This document shows, piece by piece, positions 16,866 to 25,022 of a DNA stretch of 64,000 nucleotides. The stretch is from CAADGU01 sp035444285 (GTDB lineage: Bacteria > Chloroflexota > Anaerolineae > Promineifilales > Promineifilaceae), in contig DAOMOK010000014.1 of NCBI GenBank assembly GCA_035444285.1, positions 118,089-182,088 of the forward strand, given 5' to 3'. The stretch's first letter is position 1, and each line of letters opens with the position of its first letter. A model generated the notes under the pieces. That model saw only the letters and a program-made list of their open reading frames with translations, made no database searches and was not told the DNA's origin. The position numbers were made by a program, and so were the translations under genes.

Positions 16866-19558
16866 CGTCCACCTTCCAATTCCAGCGTGAGACGGCCGTT
16901 TTCGGGCACGTTCGGGTCGTTATCCAGCCGGGCCACTTCCAGCGGGCCGAGCGGCAAAATGCCCTCTGCAATGGCCTGGCGCGATGGTTCATCCAACCGC
17001 TGCAACGTTTTGACCGTCACGCTTTCTACACCGGGTACGGCCTGGGCAGCGGCGACCAGGCTGCTGAGGGTGATCCCCTCGCCAAAAGTGAGGTTATCGG
17101 GATGGAAAAAACCGGGACGGCCGTTGCCCTGCCGCCGACGGCTAAACCGGTCTAACAAAGCCCCCTTAACGTGGCCGCGTAAATAGTTGGGCCGCACGCA
17201 GATGTGCAGCGTGATTTCCAGCGAAACCTGCCGCGCCGGGAGTACCCCCACCTCATGGCCGATGCGCCGGTAGCGGTGCAAATGACTAGCAATGGCGTCC
17301 AGCAGTAATGGGTCGGCTTGTGCCTGGCCGTGTGCGTCTACGACCACCAGTACTTCGTACCAGCCGCCCGTCCAGCGCAGTCTGGCGGCGGCGCGCTGCA
17401 CCTGGGGAAAGTCGCGCATGACGATGGCGACGTAGTCGTCGGCAGTAATGGCCCGCTCTAGCCGCTGGCGAAAGGCGTGCGGGGCAAACAACTTGACTTC
17501 GTGCATTGGTTCGGGGGCCAGGCCACCTTGCGCGGGCAGCGGGTTGCGCACCAGGCGAATGCCATCCACCTGCTTAGAACGATACACCAGGTGGCTGATG
17601 GCCTCCGCGCCCACGTTGCCCGCCGGGCCACTGCCGGTGCGGTAGGTGGCCAGAAAGCGGCTGTGGGCGGCGGGCTGGCGGCCTAATTCGCCATCACCAA
17701 AACGGAGGGTGGCACGGCCGTCTTCTTCCACTTCGGCCACAAAATGCAGACTGTCGGCGGTGCTGCCCAGCAAATCCGGCTGCGCCAGCCACACAGCGGC
17801 CGGTACTTCTGCTATGTCGGTCTGTTCGTTGGCACAGAAGGGATCATCAATGCTCAACAGCCGGATGGCGGGTGCGGCCTGGCGCGGGTTTTGTTGTAGC
17901 CGGCCGGCCGCTGCGCTGCTTTCCGGCAAAGGCTGGCTAAACAGGAGGGGTGCGCGTGACAATTGGGGCCGGAAACGGCCAGGGATGTGCTGCACATCGG
18001 ACAGGCGGCCACATTCACAGTCGGCCTCGCTGGTTTGCAGGGGAACGCAACCCAGGTCTTCATCGTTGGTGGGACGGCCGTGATCCACCAGGATGATGTT
18101 GCCCCGCGCCACGCTAATGTTGGGCAACGGCTGGCAGTCCGGCGGGCGGGCAGCGGCGGAGATGCACAGGGGGAAGGGCAGCGCATCTGCTTCTTCCCAG
18201 GCGATTTCCAGAACCGGCTGCTGGTACAGTTCATCTACCGCCTGCTCCACTTTGGTCAGGCGTACCACGTGGCGGTGGGTGGGGTCGGCGTCGGCCGGGT
18301 TGCCCGTTTTGGGGCCGATGACTTCCTCAAAAAGCAGAAAGTCGCCGGGATGCAGGTTATCCAGATCACGCTGGTAGACGATTTGTTTAGGCGGCGGTTC
18401 GTCGGCTTCTTTGCTCCGTTTTTTGCGGGCCGTTTGTTTGACATCTATTTCCGGTTCTACTTCAACGGCACGGCCGTCGTACAGCGTGGCCGACGTGGCT
18501 CCTTCCGGCAGGCAACATTCCTGGTCGCCCCAGGTGTAAAAGTAGATGCGGTTATGGTTCTCATAGAGCCGGATAGGCGCGGCCGGGCCGTCGGCCGGCG
18601 CCACCAGCCAGCGTTGGTACTCTGGCAGCCAGGTGGCCTGGTAACGGCGCGGCGCCGGTGGCAGCAGAGGCGCAAATAGTTCGAACTGGTCGGCGGGAAT
18701 AAGGCGCACTTCCTCCCAGGAGAGGATGGCGCTGCTCAAGGCGCTGCTTTCGGCCAGGCTGGTGCTAAAGAGGGCGTCGTCCGGGTCTAGCTGCGGGTTG
18801 CCTTCCACTTCCAGGTAAAGCCAGGCGCGGGCATTGCAGCCTTCGTGCATGTGGTAATCCACCAGGCGGGCGTGGCGGCGCACGGAGATGCGGCGGCGGG
18901 CGGTGTCCAGGTATGCTTCGGTGGCCACGGCATCTTGATAATAGCTGAGGTAGTCGCCGGTGTAGGCCAGCAGTTCCACCAGGGCAATGCCGAGGTCTGG
19001 CACATGCCGCTCCTGCCACTCCGGCATGAGCAGCGCCAGCCGGTCCAGAATGAGTTGGCGGAAGCTGGCGTAATCCTTGGCCAGGTAGTTGATCTCCGGC
19101 TCGATGACCGGTTCCGGCGGGCACACAACTGGCTGGTGACAGTCCAGGTCGCTGGGGCAGTTGACCTTGAAGCTGAAATCCAGGCAGGCGTAGCGGGGGT
19201 CAAAGTTGGGGTAGGGCTGGCCGGTGGCACGGCCGTCGTCGCCCAATTCCACAACACACAGCCGGTAAGTGGAAAAATCGCCGGGCCGGTCTACGGTCAG
19301 GATCAGGCAATCGTCCAGCGTCGGGTCTGGCTGGTCACACAGTTCCAGCGCCACTACCTGAATCCCCGTGATGCGGCGGCCACCGCTGATCTGAAAGTGG
19401 TCGGGCGTCAGGTCGGACGGGATTTGGCCCAGGAAAAAGAGTGTCAGATGGCGCTGATCGTCGCTCACTTCCAGATAATCCAGCCCATTAAAATCCGCCC
19501 GGCGGACGGCGTGGCGGCGTTGTTCGTCCTGACAAGCTAGCTTTAGTTCGTTCATCAT
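16862..19558 (-). CDS. Baseplate J-type wedge protein (Afp11-like)
   Basis: The 898-aa protein contains INYLAKDYASFRQLILDRLA and the conserved HVPDLGIALVELLAYTGDYL plus YQDAVATEAYLDTARRRISV segments (about 160-245) of contractile-system baseplate proteins. Its C-terminal baseplate-J part has RFGDGELGRQPA, NPLPAQGG and ITADDYVAIVMRDFPQVQRA. It pairs with the larger J-type protein encoded next to form the wedge. A lysine-rich linker (TARKKRSKEADEPPPKQ) interrupts the middle. ATG 19558 overlaps the gp25 stop by 4 bp. Confidence 0.87.
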   Translation of the reverse strand: MMNELKLACQDEQRRHAVRRADFNGLDYLEVSDDQRHLTLFFLGQIPSDLTPDHFQISGGRRITGIQVVALELCDQPDPTLDDCLILTVDRPGDFSTYRLCVVELGDDGRATGQPYPNFDPRYACLDFSFKVNCPSDLDCHQPVVCPPEPVIEPEINYLAKDYASFRQLILDRLALLMPEWQERHVPDLGIALVELLAYTGDYLSYYQDAVATEAYLDTARRRISVRRHARLVDYHMHEGCNARAWLYLEVEGNPQLDPDDALFSTSLAESSALSSAILSWEEVRLIPADQFELFAPLLPPAPRRYQATWLPEYQRWLVAPADGPAAPIRLYENHNRIYFYTWGDQECCLPEGATSATLYDGRAVEVEPEIDVKQTARKKRSKEADEPPPKQIVYQRDLDNLHPGDFLLFEEVIGPKTGNPADADPTHRHVVRLTKVEQAVDELYQQPVLEIAWEEADALPFPLCISAAARPPDCQPLPNISVARGNIILVDHGRPTNDEDLGCVPLQTSEADCECGRLSDVQHIPGRFRPQLSRAPLLFSQPLPESSAAAGRLQQNPRQAAPAIRLLSIDDPFCANEQTDIAEVPAAVWLAQPDLLGSTADSLHFVAEVEEDGRATLRFGDGELGRQPAAHSRFLATYRTGSGPAGNVGAEAISHLVYRSKQVDGIRLVRNPLPAQGGLAPEPMHEVKLFAPHAFRQRLERAITADDYVAIVMRDFPQVQRAAARLRWTGGWYEVLVVVDAHGQAQADPLLLDAIASHLHRYRRIGHEVGVLPARQVSLEITLHICVRPNYLRGHVKGALLDRFSRRRQGNGRPGFFHPDNLTFGEGITLSSLVAAAQAVPGVESVTVKTLQRLDEPSRQAIAEGILPLGPLEVARLDNDPNVPENGRLTLELEGGR

Positions 19559-19920
19559 GGCCCACTCCGTTCAAACGTGGCCGTGCGCGGTTCGCCGCTG
19601 CGGCGCACGGCGTACTGCACAAAGACGCGCAGAGTAGAGTCCTCGCTGGTCACTTCTAATGCCTGCACTTCAATCAGGTCGCCCAGCCAGCGTTGCAGCC
19701 CGGCCTGAATGGTGAATTGCAGCGCCGCCGCCAGTTCCGGGCTGTTGGGGGCGAAGATTAACTGCAACAGGCCACTGCCAAAGTCGGGCCGGTTGACCCG
19801 CTCGCCGGCGTTGGTGAAGAGAAACTGCTCGATCATGTCGCGGATGTGGTCGTCGTGGGTGGTGAGGGCGGTGCGGTGACGGCCGTCTATGTGAAAAGGA
19901 AAATCTATCTGTATCATCAC
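19555..19920 (-). CDS. gp25/GPW-family baseplate wedge protein (Afp9-like)
   Basis: The 121-aa protein has the gp25 pattern: HIRDMIEQFLFTNAGERVNR, PDFGSGLLQLIF, then LQFTIQAGLQRWLGDLIEVQ. This small lysozyme-like wedge protein docks the first sheath layer on the baseplate in phages, T6SS and eCIS. Its position between the PAAR-like gene and the J-type genes is the usual eCIS order. It carries the last octamer copy (19,879) before the octamer-free island. Confidence 0.92.
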   Translation of the reverse strand: MMIQIDFPFHIDGRHRTALTTHDDHIRDMIEQFLFTNAGERVNRPDFGSGLLQLIFAPNSPELAAALQFTIQAGLQRWLGDLIEVQALEVTSEDSTLRVFVQYAVRRSGEPRTATFERSGP

Positions 19921-20244
19921 TCACATTCCTGTGACCCGTGGTTGGGTCAACACAATCAGCAATGGCGTCCCGGTAGGCGCACAAATTGCCTGGCTATCCA
20001 GCAGCAACAGCGGCTGCCCGTTGGAGGTGATGCGGGTAGCGGCCGTGACAAATTGGGCGGTGACGCATGGGCCATTGGCTGCTGGTGGCGGCGGCAGGGT
20101 ACAACCGGCCACCATGTAGGGTGAAGTAACAGCCACAGTGGGCTGCCCACTGACCGTCACCCGTGGATTAGGTATGGTTGGCTGCGCCTGCCCTGCGTGT
20201 GAGCACAACACCTGCGCGCCAACATGAAGTAGAAAACCAGGCAT
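19921..20244 (-). CDS. PAAR-like spike-tip protein (Afp10-like)
   Basis: The 107-aa protein starts MPGFLLHVGAQVLCSHAGQA, has the SGQPTVAVTSPYMVAGCTLP repeat-like strands and ends VLTQPRVTGM. The length, the short beta repeats, four Cys and the place next to the spike gene fit a PAAR-like cone that sharpens the spike. Cys/His pairs (C14, H16) could bind zinc as in PAAR tips. It abuts gp25 with no gap. Confidence 0.78.
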   Translation of the reverse strand: MPGFLLHVGAQVLCSHAGQAQPTIPNPRVTVSGQPTVAVTSPYMVAGCTLPPPPAANGPCVTAQFVTAATRITSNGQPLLLLDSQAICAPTGTPLLIVLTQPRVTGM

Positions 20245-20245
20245 A

Positions 20246-20797
20246 TTAAGTCACCACCAGGGCCACCTTGTTGATCATGACTGAAGGGCCTAATAGTTCA
20301 ATTGAAGCCCCTTTGCCATTACTGATAAAGATGCCCGCATCATTCACCACAACATAAGCACCCGTAGTACTGCGTAGAATAATGCCACCTGTGGTAGGCG
20401 TGGGTGGCATAACCGGCGGCGGGGGTGAAGGTGGCATGTCGCTAACAATAATGGCATTTTGTAGTGTGGTTTGCAGGACGATGCTAGGGCTGGCAGGATT
20501 CCCTGCCAGGGCCGCCATTGGCACCTCTGCCGCCGAAGCCCACCAACCACCCGTCCACACCGGATAATCGGGGTCGCCATTCTCAAATTGGATCCATACC
20601 CCCGAGCCAATAACTGGAACCACAAATGTACCAGCCTGTCTGCTTGTAAAGGACACACAGGGCATTGCCCAGGTTGAAGGTGTCAGGCCACCCACATCGG
20701 GCACGACTACTTGAATACGTCCTGTTTGCATGGGGTCAACATTGTTGATTACAGTGCCTCGGTAGACACCAAAGTATTTTGGATTTTCGTTTGTCAT
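20246..20797 (-). CDS. Baseplate spike protein, gpV/VgrG OB-fold type
   Basis: The 183-aa protein starts MTNENPKYFGVYRGTVINNV and contains GRIQVVVPDVGG and GVWIQFENGDPDYPVWTGGW. These motifs define the OB-fold of gpV/gp5-type spike proteins. The C-terminus (GGIILRSTTGAYVVVNDAGI) forms the start of a beta-helical spike. With the following D-like protein it makes up the two halves that Afp8/VgrG fuses in one chain. The reading frames overlap by 4 bp. Confidence 0.9.
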   Translation of the reverse strand: MTNENPKYFGVYRGTVINNVDPMQTGRIQVVVPDVGGLTPSTWAMPCVSFTSRQAGTFVVPVIGSGVWIQFENGDPDYPVWTGGWWASAAEVPMAALAGNPASPSIVLQTTLQNAIIVSDMPPSPPPPVMPPTPTTGGIILRSTTGAYVVVNDAGIFISNGKGASIELLGPSVMINKVALVVT

Positions 20798-21921
20798 ACG
20801 CTTACCTTCTCGACGGAGGATTTGACCCCACCCCGAACCAATGTGAAATTCTGTTTGTATTCGCCACGCTTGATTGAATGCGTCACACTTTTGACATTAT
20901 AGAGACCATCATAGTAGACTCCGGCACCACGCACCGCCACTTTTTGTCGAGCTTTCAACACGTGCCCATAGCGCAGGACATCGAGTGTTCCCGATCCGCT
21001 GATTGCATCATCCGTTGCCATTAATGCACCGATAACTAATAGTGCCGCTTCGCCAAAACTCTTACTGGCCAGATCGCCTATTATCTGGCTTTTTAATGGT
21101 GTTGGCGCCTTTTGTGAAAGGGATGCCTTCAGAAAATCGATATTCGGAATGGGAACGGGAATAGGAATCTTGCTGTTAGGTTCCAAGATCGTAGCAATGT
21201 ATTGTGTTGCCGCCAGACCATCATATGAAAAGTTGAGTGATTCAACGTTTGTCGCCCCATCCAGATTAATACTTAAGGCAGGCTGTGTGGGTAAAAAGCC
21301 ACCAAAGTCAGGCCCCCAATAAGCAATACTAGTGCCAGGATTTGGACCTGGATCAATATAAAAGCTAGAGCCGCTTTGTTGTCCCAAAGCCATCACATAC
21401 CTGTAATCTGTTCCTTGCTGTTTGGGAAAACGATCTAGCGGATTGCGGATGATGTTGACAATATCGGGAATAACGACCGGCACGACGCCGAACATAAGAT
21501 ATTTGGCCAACACCAAATTAACGATAGCAAAATTTGGGAGAGCAGGATAAGGAATACCAGTCAGATCGATGAAATTCATTAAAGCAGAAATATCTAGCCC
21601 GGTGATACTCAAGGTTGATTTTCCTGGCTCGCTGCTTGGTGTCACGTCTTGCTTGGTAATAATGCCGTCCATGAGAACGGTACGAGAGCCCTTAACAGTA
21701 ACAGTAATAATGACACGCTTACGCGGATCAAAAAAGCCCGAAGCCAATAGGTTTTGACTAATTGGCGAATTTTTGCCAAGCGTGAATTTCATTTGAAAGC
21801 CGCCCTGGCTGCCCACGCTGGTTGTGATCGTCACATCGGTCAAGGCATCAATGACTGTTTGTGGCACTGGGTCGGGATTCATTGAACCCATATGCAGCGA
21901 CAAGTAAAAGCCTTGATTCAT
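20794..21921 (-). CDS. Spike hub protein, phage late-control D-like (VgrG N-terminal half)
   Basis: The 375-aa protein starts MNQGFYLSLHMGSMNPDPVP. Its central GITTKQDVTPSSEPGKS-like region (here GIITKQDVTPSSEPGKS) and C-terminal LDVLRYGHVLKARQKVAV and YYDGLYNVKSVTHSIKRGEY correspond to the gp27/gpD hub fold. It should form the trimeric base of the spike inside the baseplate. No ACGGCCGT occurs in it, unlike most genes of the window. The start overlaps the LysM gene stop. Confidence 0.88.
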   Translation of the reverse strand: MNQGFYLSLHMGSMNPDPVPQTVIDALTDVTITTSVGSQGGFQMKFTLGKNSPISQNLLASGFFDPRKRVIITVTVKGSRTVLMDGIITKQDVTPSSEPGKSTLSITGLDISALMNFIDLTGIPYPALPNFAIVNLVLAKYLMFGVVPVVIPDIVNIIRNPLDRFPKQQGTDYRYVMALGQQSGSSFYIDPGPNPGTSIAYWGPDFGGFLPTQPALSINLDGATNVESLNFSYDGLAATQYIATILEPNSKIPIPVPIPNIDFLKASLSQKAPTPLKSQIIGDLASKSFGEAALLVIGALMATDDAISGSGTLDVLRYGHVLKARQKVAVRGAGVYYDGLYNVKSVTHSIKRGEYKQNFTLVRGGVKSSVEKVSV

Positions 21922-22277
21922 AATGCTGATCCAGTAATGCCTGCGGGTAGCGTAATGCGTAGAAGCCGTCCGATCGTTTTGGTCAATTCCTCTGGTCGCA
22001 TTGCATTGTTAGCATCGCAAAGGCGCCAGAATTGTTCCGGGTCGCCCAGGTACTTGGCAGTGATATTATCCAGCCGGTCACCTTGGGTGACGGTATGGTA
22101 TTGAAGCAGCTGAAACCGATCGGCGGATGGAATAAATCGACGGCGCAGATAAACAACCGCTTCGTCTCCGTCAACAGACAGCTTCGCTATCTTGATACCA
22201 AAGTATCGGCTCGTAGCTGGATAGGGATTAGGGAGTTGATCGTTTGCTCCGAACAGTGCCTGTAATGGATCACTCAT
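21918..22277 (-). CDS. LysM-domain baseplate/tube adaptor protein (Afp7 C-terminal part)
   Basis: The 119-aa protein has a LysM motif at its centre (YHTVTQGDRLDNITAKYLGD, PEQFWRLCDANNAMRPEEL, about 58-97). In contractile systems such small LysM proteins (gp53/Afp7 type) link tube and baseplate; they are not secreted, and no signal peptide is present here. It overlaps both neighbours by 4 bp, indicating tight co-translation. Confidence 0.9.
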   Translation of the reverse strand: MSDPLQALFGANDQLPNPYPATSRYFGIKIAKLSVDGDEAVVYLRRRFIPSADRFQLLQYHTVTQGDRLDNITAKYLGDPEQFWRLCDANNAMRPEELTKTIGRLLRITLPAGITGSAL

Positions 22278-22927
22278 GGAATTCCTCCGATGCCCAGGGT
22301 ACTGAATACACTCTGACTCAAAGATGACAGGTGCTCTTTTTGTTGATGATAGGCCATAAACAAACTCCCCCCTTTTGTAGCCAGACCCAAGTCGTCCGAG
22401 TTTAATACCCGCATACCCAGGCTGATCTTAGCCCGAATAGGGTTTAGATAAGGGTCAAACGCTTCCTCGGTGATACTAAACTCTGTCAGACGAACAGGCA
22501 GAATGCGGTTCTTGCTCCAGACGAACAGAGTGAGGGCGGCCTCCATGGGCATAATTTCAAGCGTCCCTGCCTGCGCCAGGTTGAAGTTCGCCTGGACCTG
22601 GCTGCTGGATGGATAGACGATCGCTTCCAATGCGGCAAGCTGAGGAAATATGCCGAACTGCACCGTCGTCTGATTTTGGTCAGGGAATTCAAGTTGATCT
22701 GCCGCGTCAATCTCAGCCTCAACTTTGATGGTCTCCACAGGCGGACCTTTTAGACGCAGTGCTTCCGAGCGGTCACCGCCCTCGGTCACTGCCTGTACCT
22801 GGAGCGTGCGCGTGAGCGTATCCGGGTTGTATTGCAGAGCGATGACACGTTGCACTTGCGCGGTCGTCGAATTGAGTAAGACAATGCCGCCTTTGAGGAG
22901 TCTGGGTGAGTTGGGGAAGGTAGTCAT
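22274..22927 (-). CDS. CIS tube/baseplate adaptor protein (Afp7 N-terminal-like)
   Basis: The 217-aa protein starts MTTFPNSPRLLKGGIVLLNS and has the family pattern VIALQYNPDTLTRTLQ, then LRLKGPPVETIKVEAEIDAA. The C-terminus has VRLTEFSITEEAFDPYLNPI and RAKISLGMRVL. This is the conserved protein sitting between tube and spike hub in eCIS, often fused to LysM but here encoded separately. GAGAGG precedes the ATG. Confidence 0.85.
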   Translation of the reverse strand: MTTFPNSPRLLKGGIVLLNSTTAQVQRVIALQYNPDTLTRTLQVQAVTEGGDRSEALRLKGPPVETIKVEAEIDAADQLEFPDQNQTTVQFGIFPQLAALEAIVYPSSSQVQANFNLAQAGTLEIMPMEAALTLFVWSKNRILPVRLTEFSITEEAFDPYLNPIRAKISLGMRVLNSDDLGLATKGGSLFMAYHQQKEHLSSLSQSVFSTLGIGGIP

Positions 22928-23045
22928 CGATTATTCCTCTCGGTAACACCGTGAATTTGTCAGGGTTAAGCATGAGGATGCGAAGGGCTCATAGAAGATG
23001 GTCATTAGGTTTTTTCCCAGTTGGGTTGCCCAGGTAGGCACGGTA

Positions 23046-23402
23046 TTACTCATTTTCTGCCTCTGTCATATCTTTAGGGATTTCTGTCACACGCAGATCG
23101 TGGATCGCAGACTCGAAAACCATCATTTCAGGGGTAAGCATTTCGGCTGCAATCTGAAAAGCGATCCGAGAACCAACCTGACGCCATAGACTATGCGCAT
23201 CTGCCGGATGGGGTTGATAAACGATCAATTGACGGTTGGCCCTGTCGATCGGTCGCAATACTGTCAGAATTGCAGCATCGAAAACAGCGAATCGGTTGTC
23301 CTCGAAGTCGTCGGTCATCGCACTCGGCATGAACCCCATTATTTGAGCCTCGATATCGATTCGTGGCGGCGTGTCTACGGTCATCATGGTAAAGATCTCC
23401 AT
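23046..23402 (-). CDS. Small protein of unknown function, downstream of the HELDH effector
   Basis: The 118-aa (or 112-aa from the second ATG pair) acidic protein contains PPRIDIEAQIMGFMPSAMTD and ends EIPKDMTEAENE. I recognise no family. There is no signal peptide or membrane helix. It begins 34 bp after the stop of the second DUF4157 protein, and the layout repeats that of the other effector plus small gene. That makes a cognate immunity, chaperone or loading protein plausible. Both start choices have an SD-like AGGA or GGAG. Confidence 0.6.
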   Translation of the reverse strand: MEIFTMMTVDTPPRIDIEAQIMGFMPSAMTDDFEDNRFAVFDAAILTVLRPIDRANRQLIVYQPHPADAHSLWRQVGSRIAFQIAAEMLTPEMMVFESAIHDLRVTEIPKDMTEAENE

Positions 23403-23435
23403 TTGTGTTGTTCCTACTTCGGGATTTTCACTTTT

Positions 23436-25022
23436 CTAGATGTCCCAGCCCGGCACTTCGATTTCGCCGATGTACTTTCGGCCACCGGGAACACGATGTC
23501 GTATCGTCGGATCAGGACTATAGTGTGAAGAACCTGTGATGTCAGCCCTGATTTTCGGCTCGTCAATCGTACCATCAGATTTCCGGTACCCTGGTTCGGC
23601 TTCTGGAAGGCCATGTCGTATACCAAATTTCTCGGCCTCGACCCGTGCATGAATTTCACCTTCAGCACCTTCAACCCCGCTGACTATATGATCTAGTTCA
23701 TGAAATAAGACTGAGGCGGCGACTTCGTTTGACATAGCCTTGAACAGCCGGATCTCCTTCGTGACTTTATTTGCATTACCCTGCAAGCCGGTTATCTCTT
23801 CTTCCTCGATCCTGCCATCGGCGTATTCCCATTTTTCGAATGCTTGCTCGAAGCGAATGATCTTAATGCCCCGATCACCAATGGTCTTGAGAGCTGCCTG
23901 GTCACCGTGGCGCACCATAATCTTTTTCACACCTTGAACGGTCCAATCTGCACCGAAGCTTATCGCCTCAATTTCCTGGTTTTCGATAATTGCGTCGATC
24001 TGCTTGCGGTTTTCGCCGTCAAAACGTGTTTTCAGAGCGTCAATTCCGATCTTGGGCAGGATGTATACAAGCTCGCTGGGAATCGAATCACGCAACAATG
24101 CCAGTATCCCTTTCTGATCGTCGTCACTCAGGTAGCCTGAGGCCATCTCCTGAATAAGCAAAACTCGAATCGGAACAGTCAGGATCGAGAACCCGGACTG
24201 TCCAGCCTGCCAACGCTGAATGACCGCCCGCGCTTTATTGTCGCTGCTGGTTTTCCCTTCAATACGACCTTTCTCCAGTTCCTTGAGATAGACTTTCAGC
24301 TCATCGTCAGAGAATGTCGTTTTGTCAAACGCCCCAGCCAATGCGGCGATACCCAATCCTAGCCCGATCCCACCGAGGATGCCTGCACCGATGCCCAAAC
24401 CGCGCGCTGCCTCATTGGAAAGCGTATGCACGGTCGCACTGGGTTGCTGAGTAACTGCGACACGTCGGCCACTCATGATTTGCTTGGCGGAATTGTCCGC
24501 CTCGACCTCTGCCGCATCAGAGGGATCGCTGACCGACTGCTCGTACTGTAGGTGTCCTGCACAATTCACTCCTTGTTGCACGACATGTGTCAATTCGTGT
24601 GCCAGCAAATGCCCACCCGCATGGGTCGCCGGCGCATATTGTCCCGCCCCAAACACTACGCTCCGATTTACTGTATATGCCAGCGCGTCGACTGCCAGCG
24701 CCGATTCTGCCGCTTTCGTATCCGTATGGATGCGTACCTGGCTGAAATTGTGTCCAAAACGAGGTTCCATAAAGCTGCGCGTCGCCGAGTCGAGCGGCTG
24801 GCCAGGTGAACGTAACACTTCGCGGACAATGGGCGGGACAGTTCCCGGCTCGTTCTGGTTCGTCGCTTTGCGCTGTAACCGCTGTTTGCGGCACTCAGCA
24901 CATTCGCCGCCAGCCACCGTATGATTGCCGCAGGCGCATTTTCGCTGCAGAAGGTTGGGACGAGTCGGGGCCAAGGTCGATATGGATTCCTGACCCTTTT
25001 GAACGGGGTTGTACTCGCTCAT
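23436..25022 (-). CDS. DUF4157 (eCIS core) effector with C-terminal HELDH metallopeptidase-like domain
   Basis: The 528-aa protein has a Cys-rich head (CACGNHTVAGGECAEC, 29-44) and a DUF4157 domain (MEPRFGHNFSQVRIHTD; HELTH at 142-146). A hydrophobic glycine-rich helix (208-232) and a helical region (233-345) follow. A unique C-terminal domain has FHELDHIVSG (HExxH-like at 441-445) followed by EGEIHARVEAE, which offers a third zinc ligand. DUF4157 proteins are typical eCIS cargo. The C-terminal domain could cleave proteins in the target; this is inferred from the motif. ATG 25022 with GAGAGG upstream is preferred over TTG 25040. Residues 1-233 align without gaps to the transglutaminase effector. 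Confidence 0.82.
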   Translation of the reverse strand: MSEYNPVQKGQESISTLAPTRPNLLQRKCACGNHTVAGGECAECRKQRLQRKATNQNEPGTVPPIVREVLRSPGQPLDSATRSFMEPRFGHNFSQVRIHTDTKAAESALAVDALAYTVNRSVVFGAGQYAPATHAGGHLLAHELTHVVQQGVNCAGHLQYEQSVSDPSDAAEVEADNSAKQIMSGRRVAVTQQPSATVHTLSNEAARGLGIGAGILGGIGLGLGIAALAGAFDKTTFSDDELKVYLKELEKGRIEGKTSSDNKARAVIQRWQAGQSGFSILTVPIRVLLIQEMASGYLSDDDQKGILALLRDSIPSELVYILPKIGIDALKTRFDGENRKQIDAIIENQEIEAISFGADWTVQGVKKIMVRHGDQAALKTIGDRGIKIIRFEQAFEKWEYADGRIEEEEITGLQGNANKVTKEIRLFKAMSNEVAASVLFHELDHIVSGVEGAEGEIHARVEAEKFGIRHGLPEAEPGYRKSDGTIDEPKIRADITGSSHYSPDPTIRHRVPGGRKYIGEIEVPGWDI

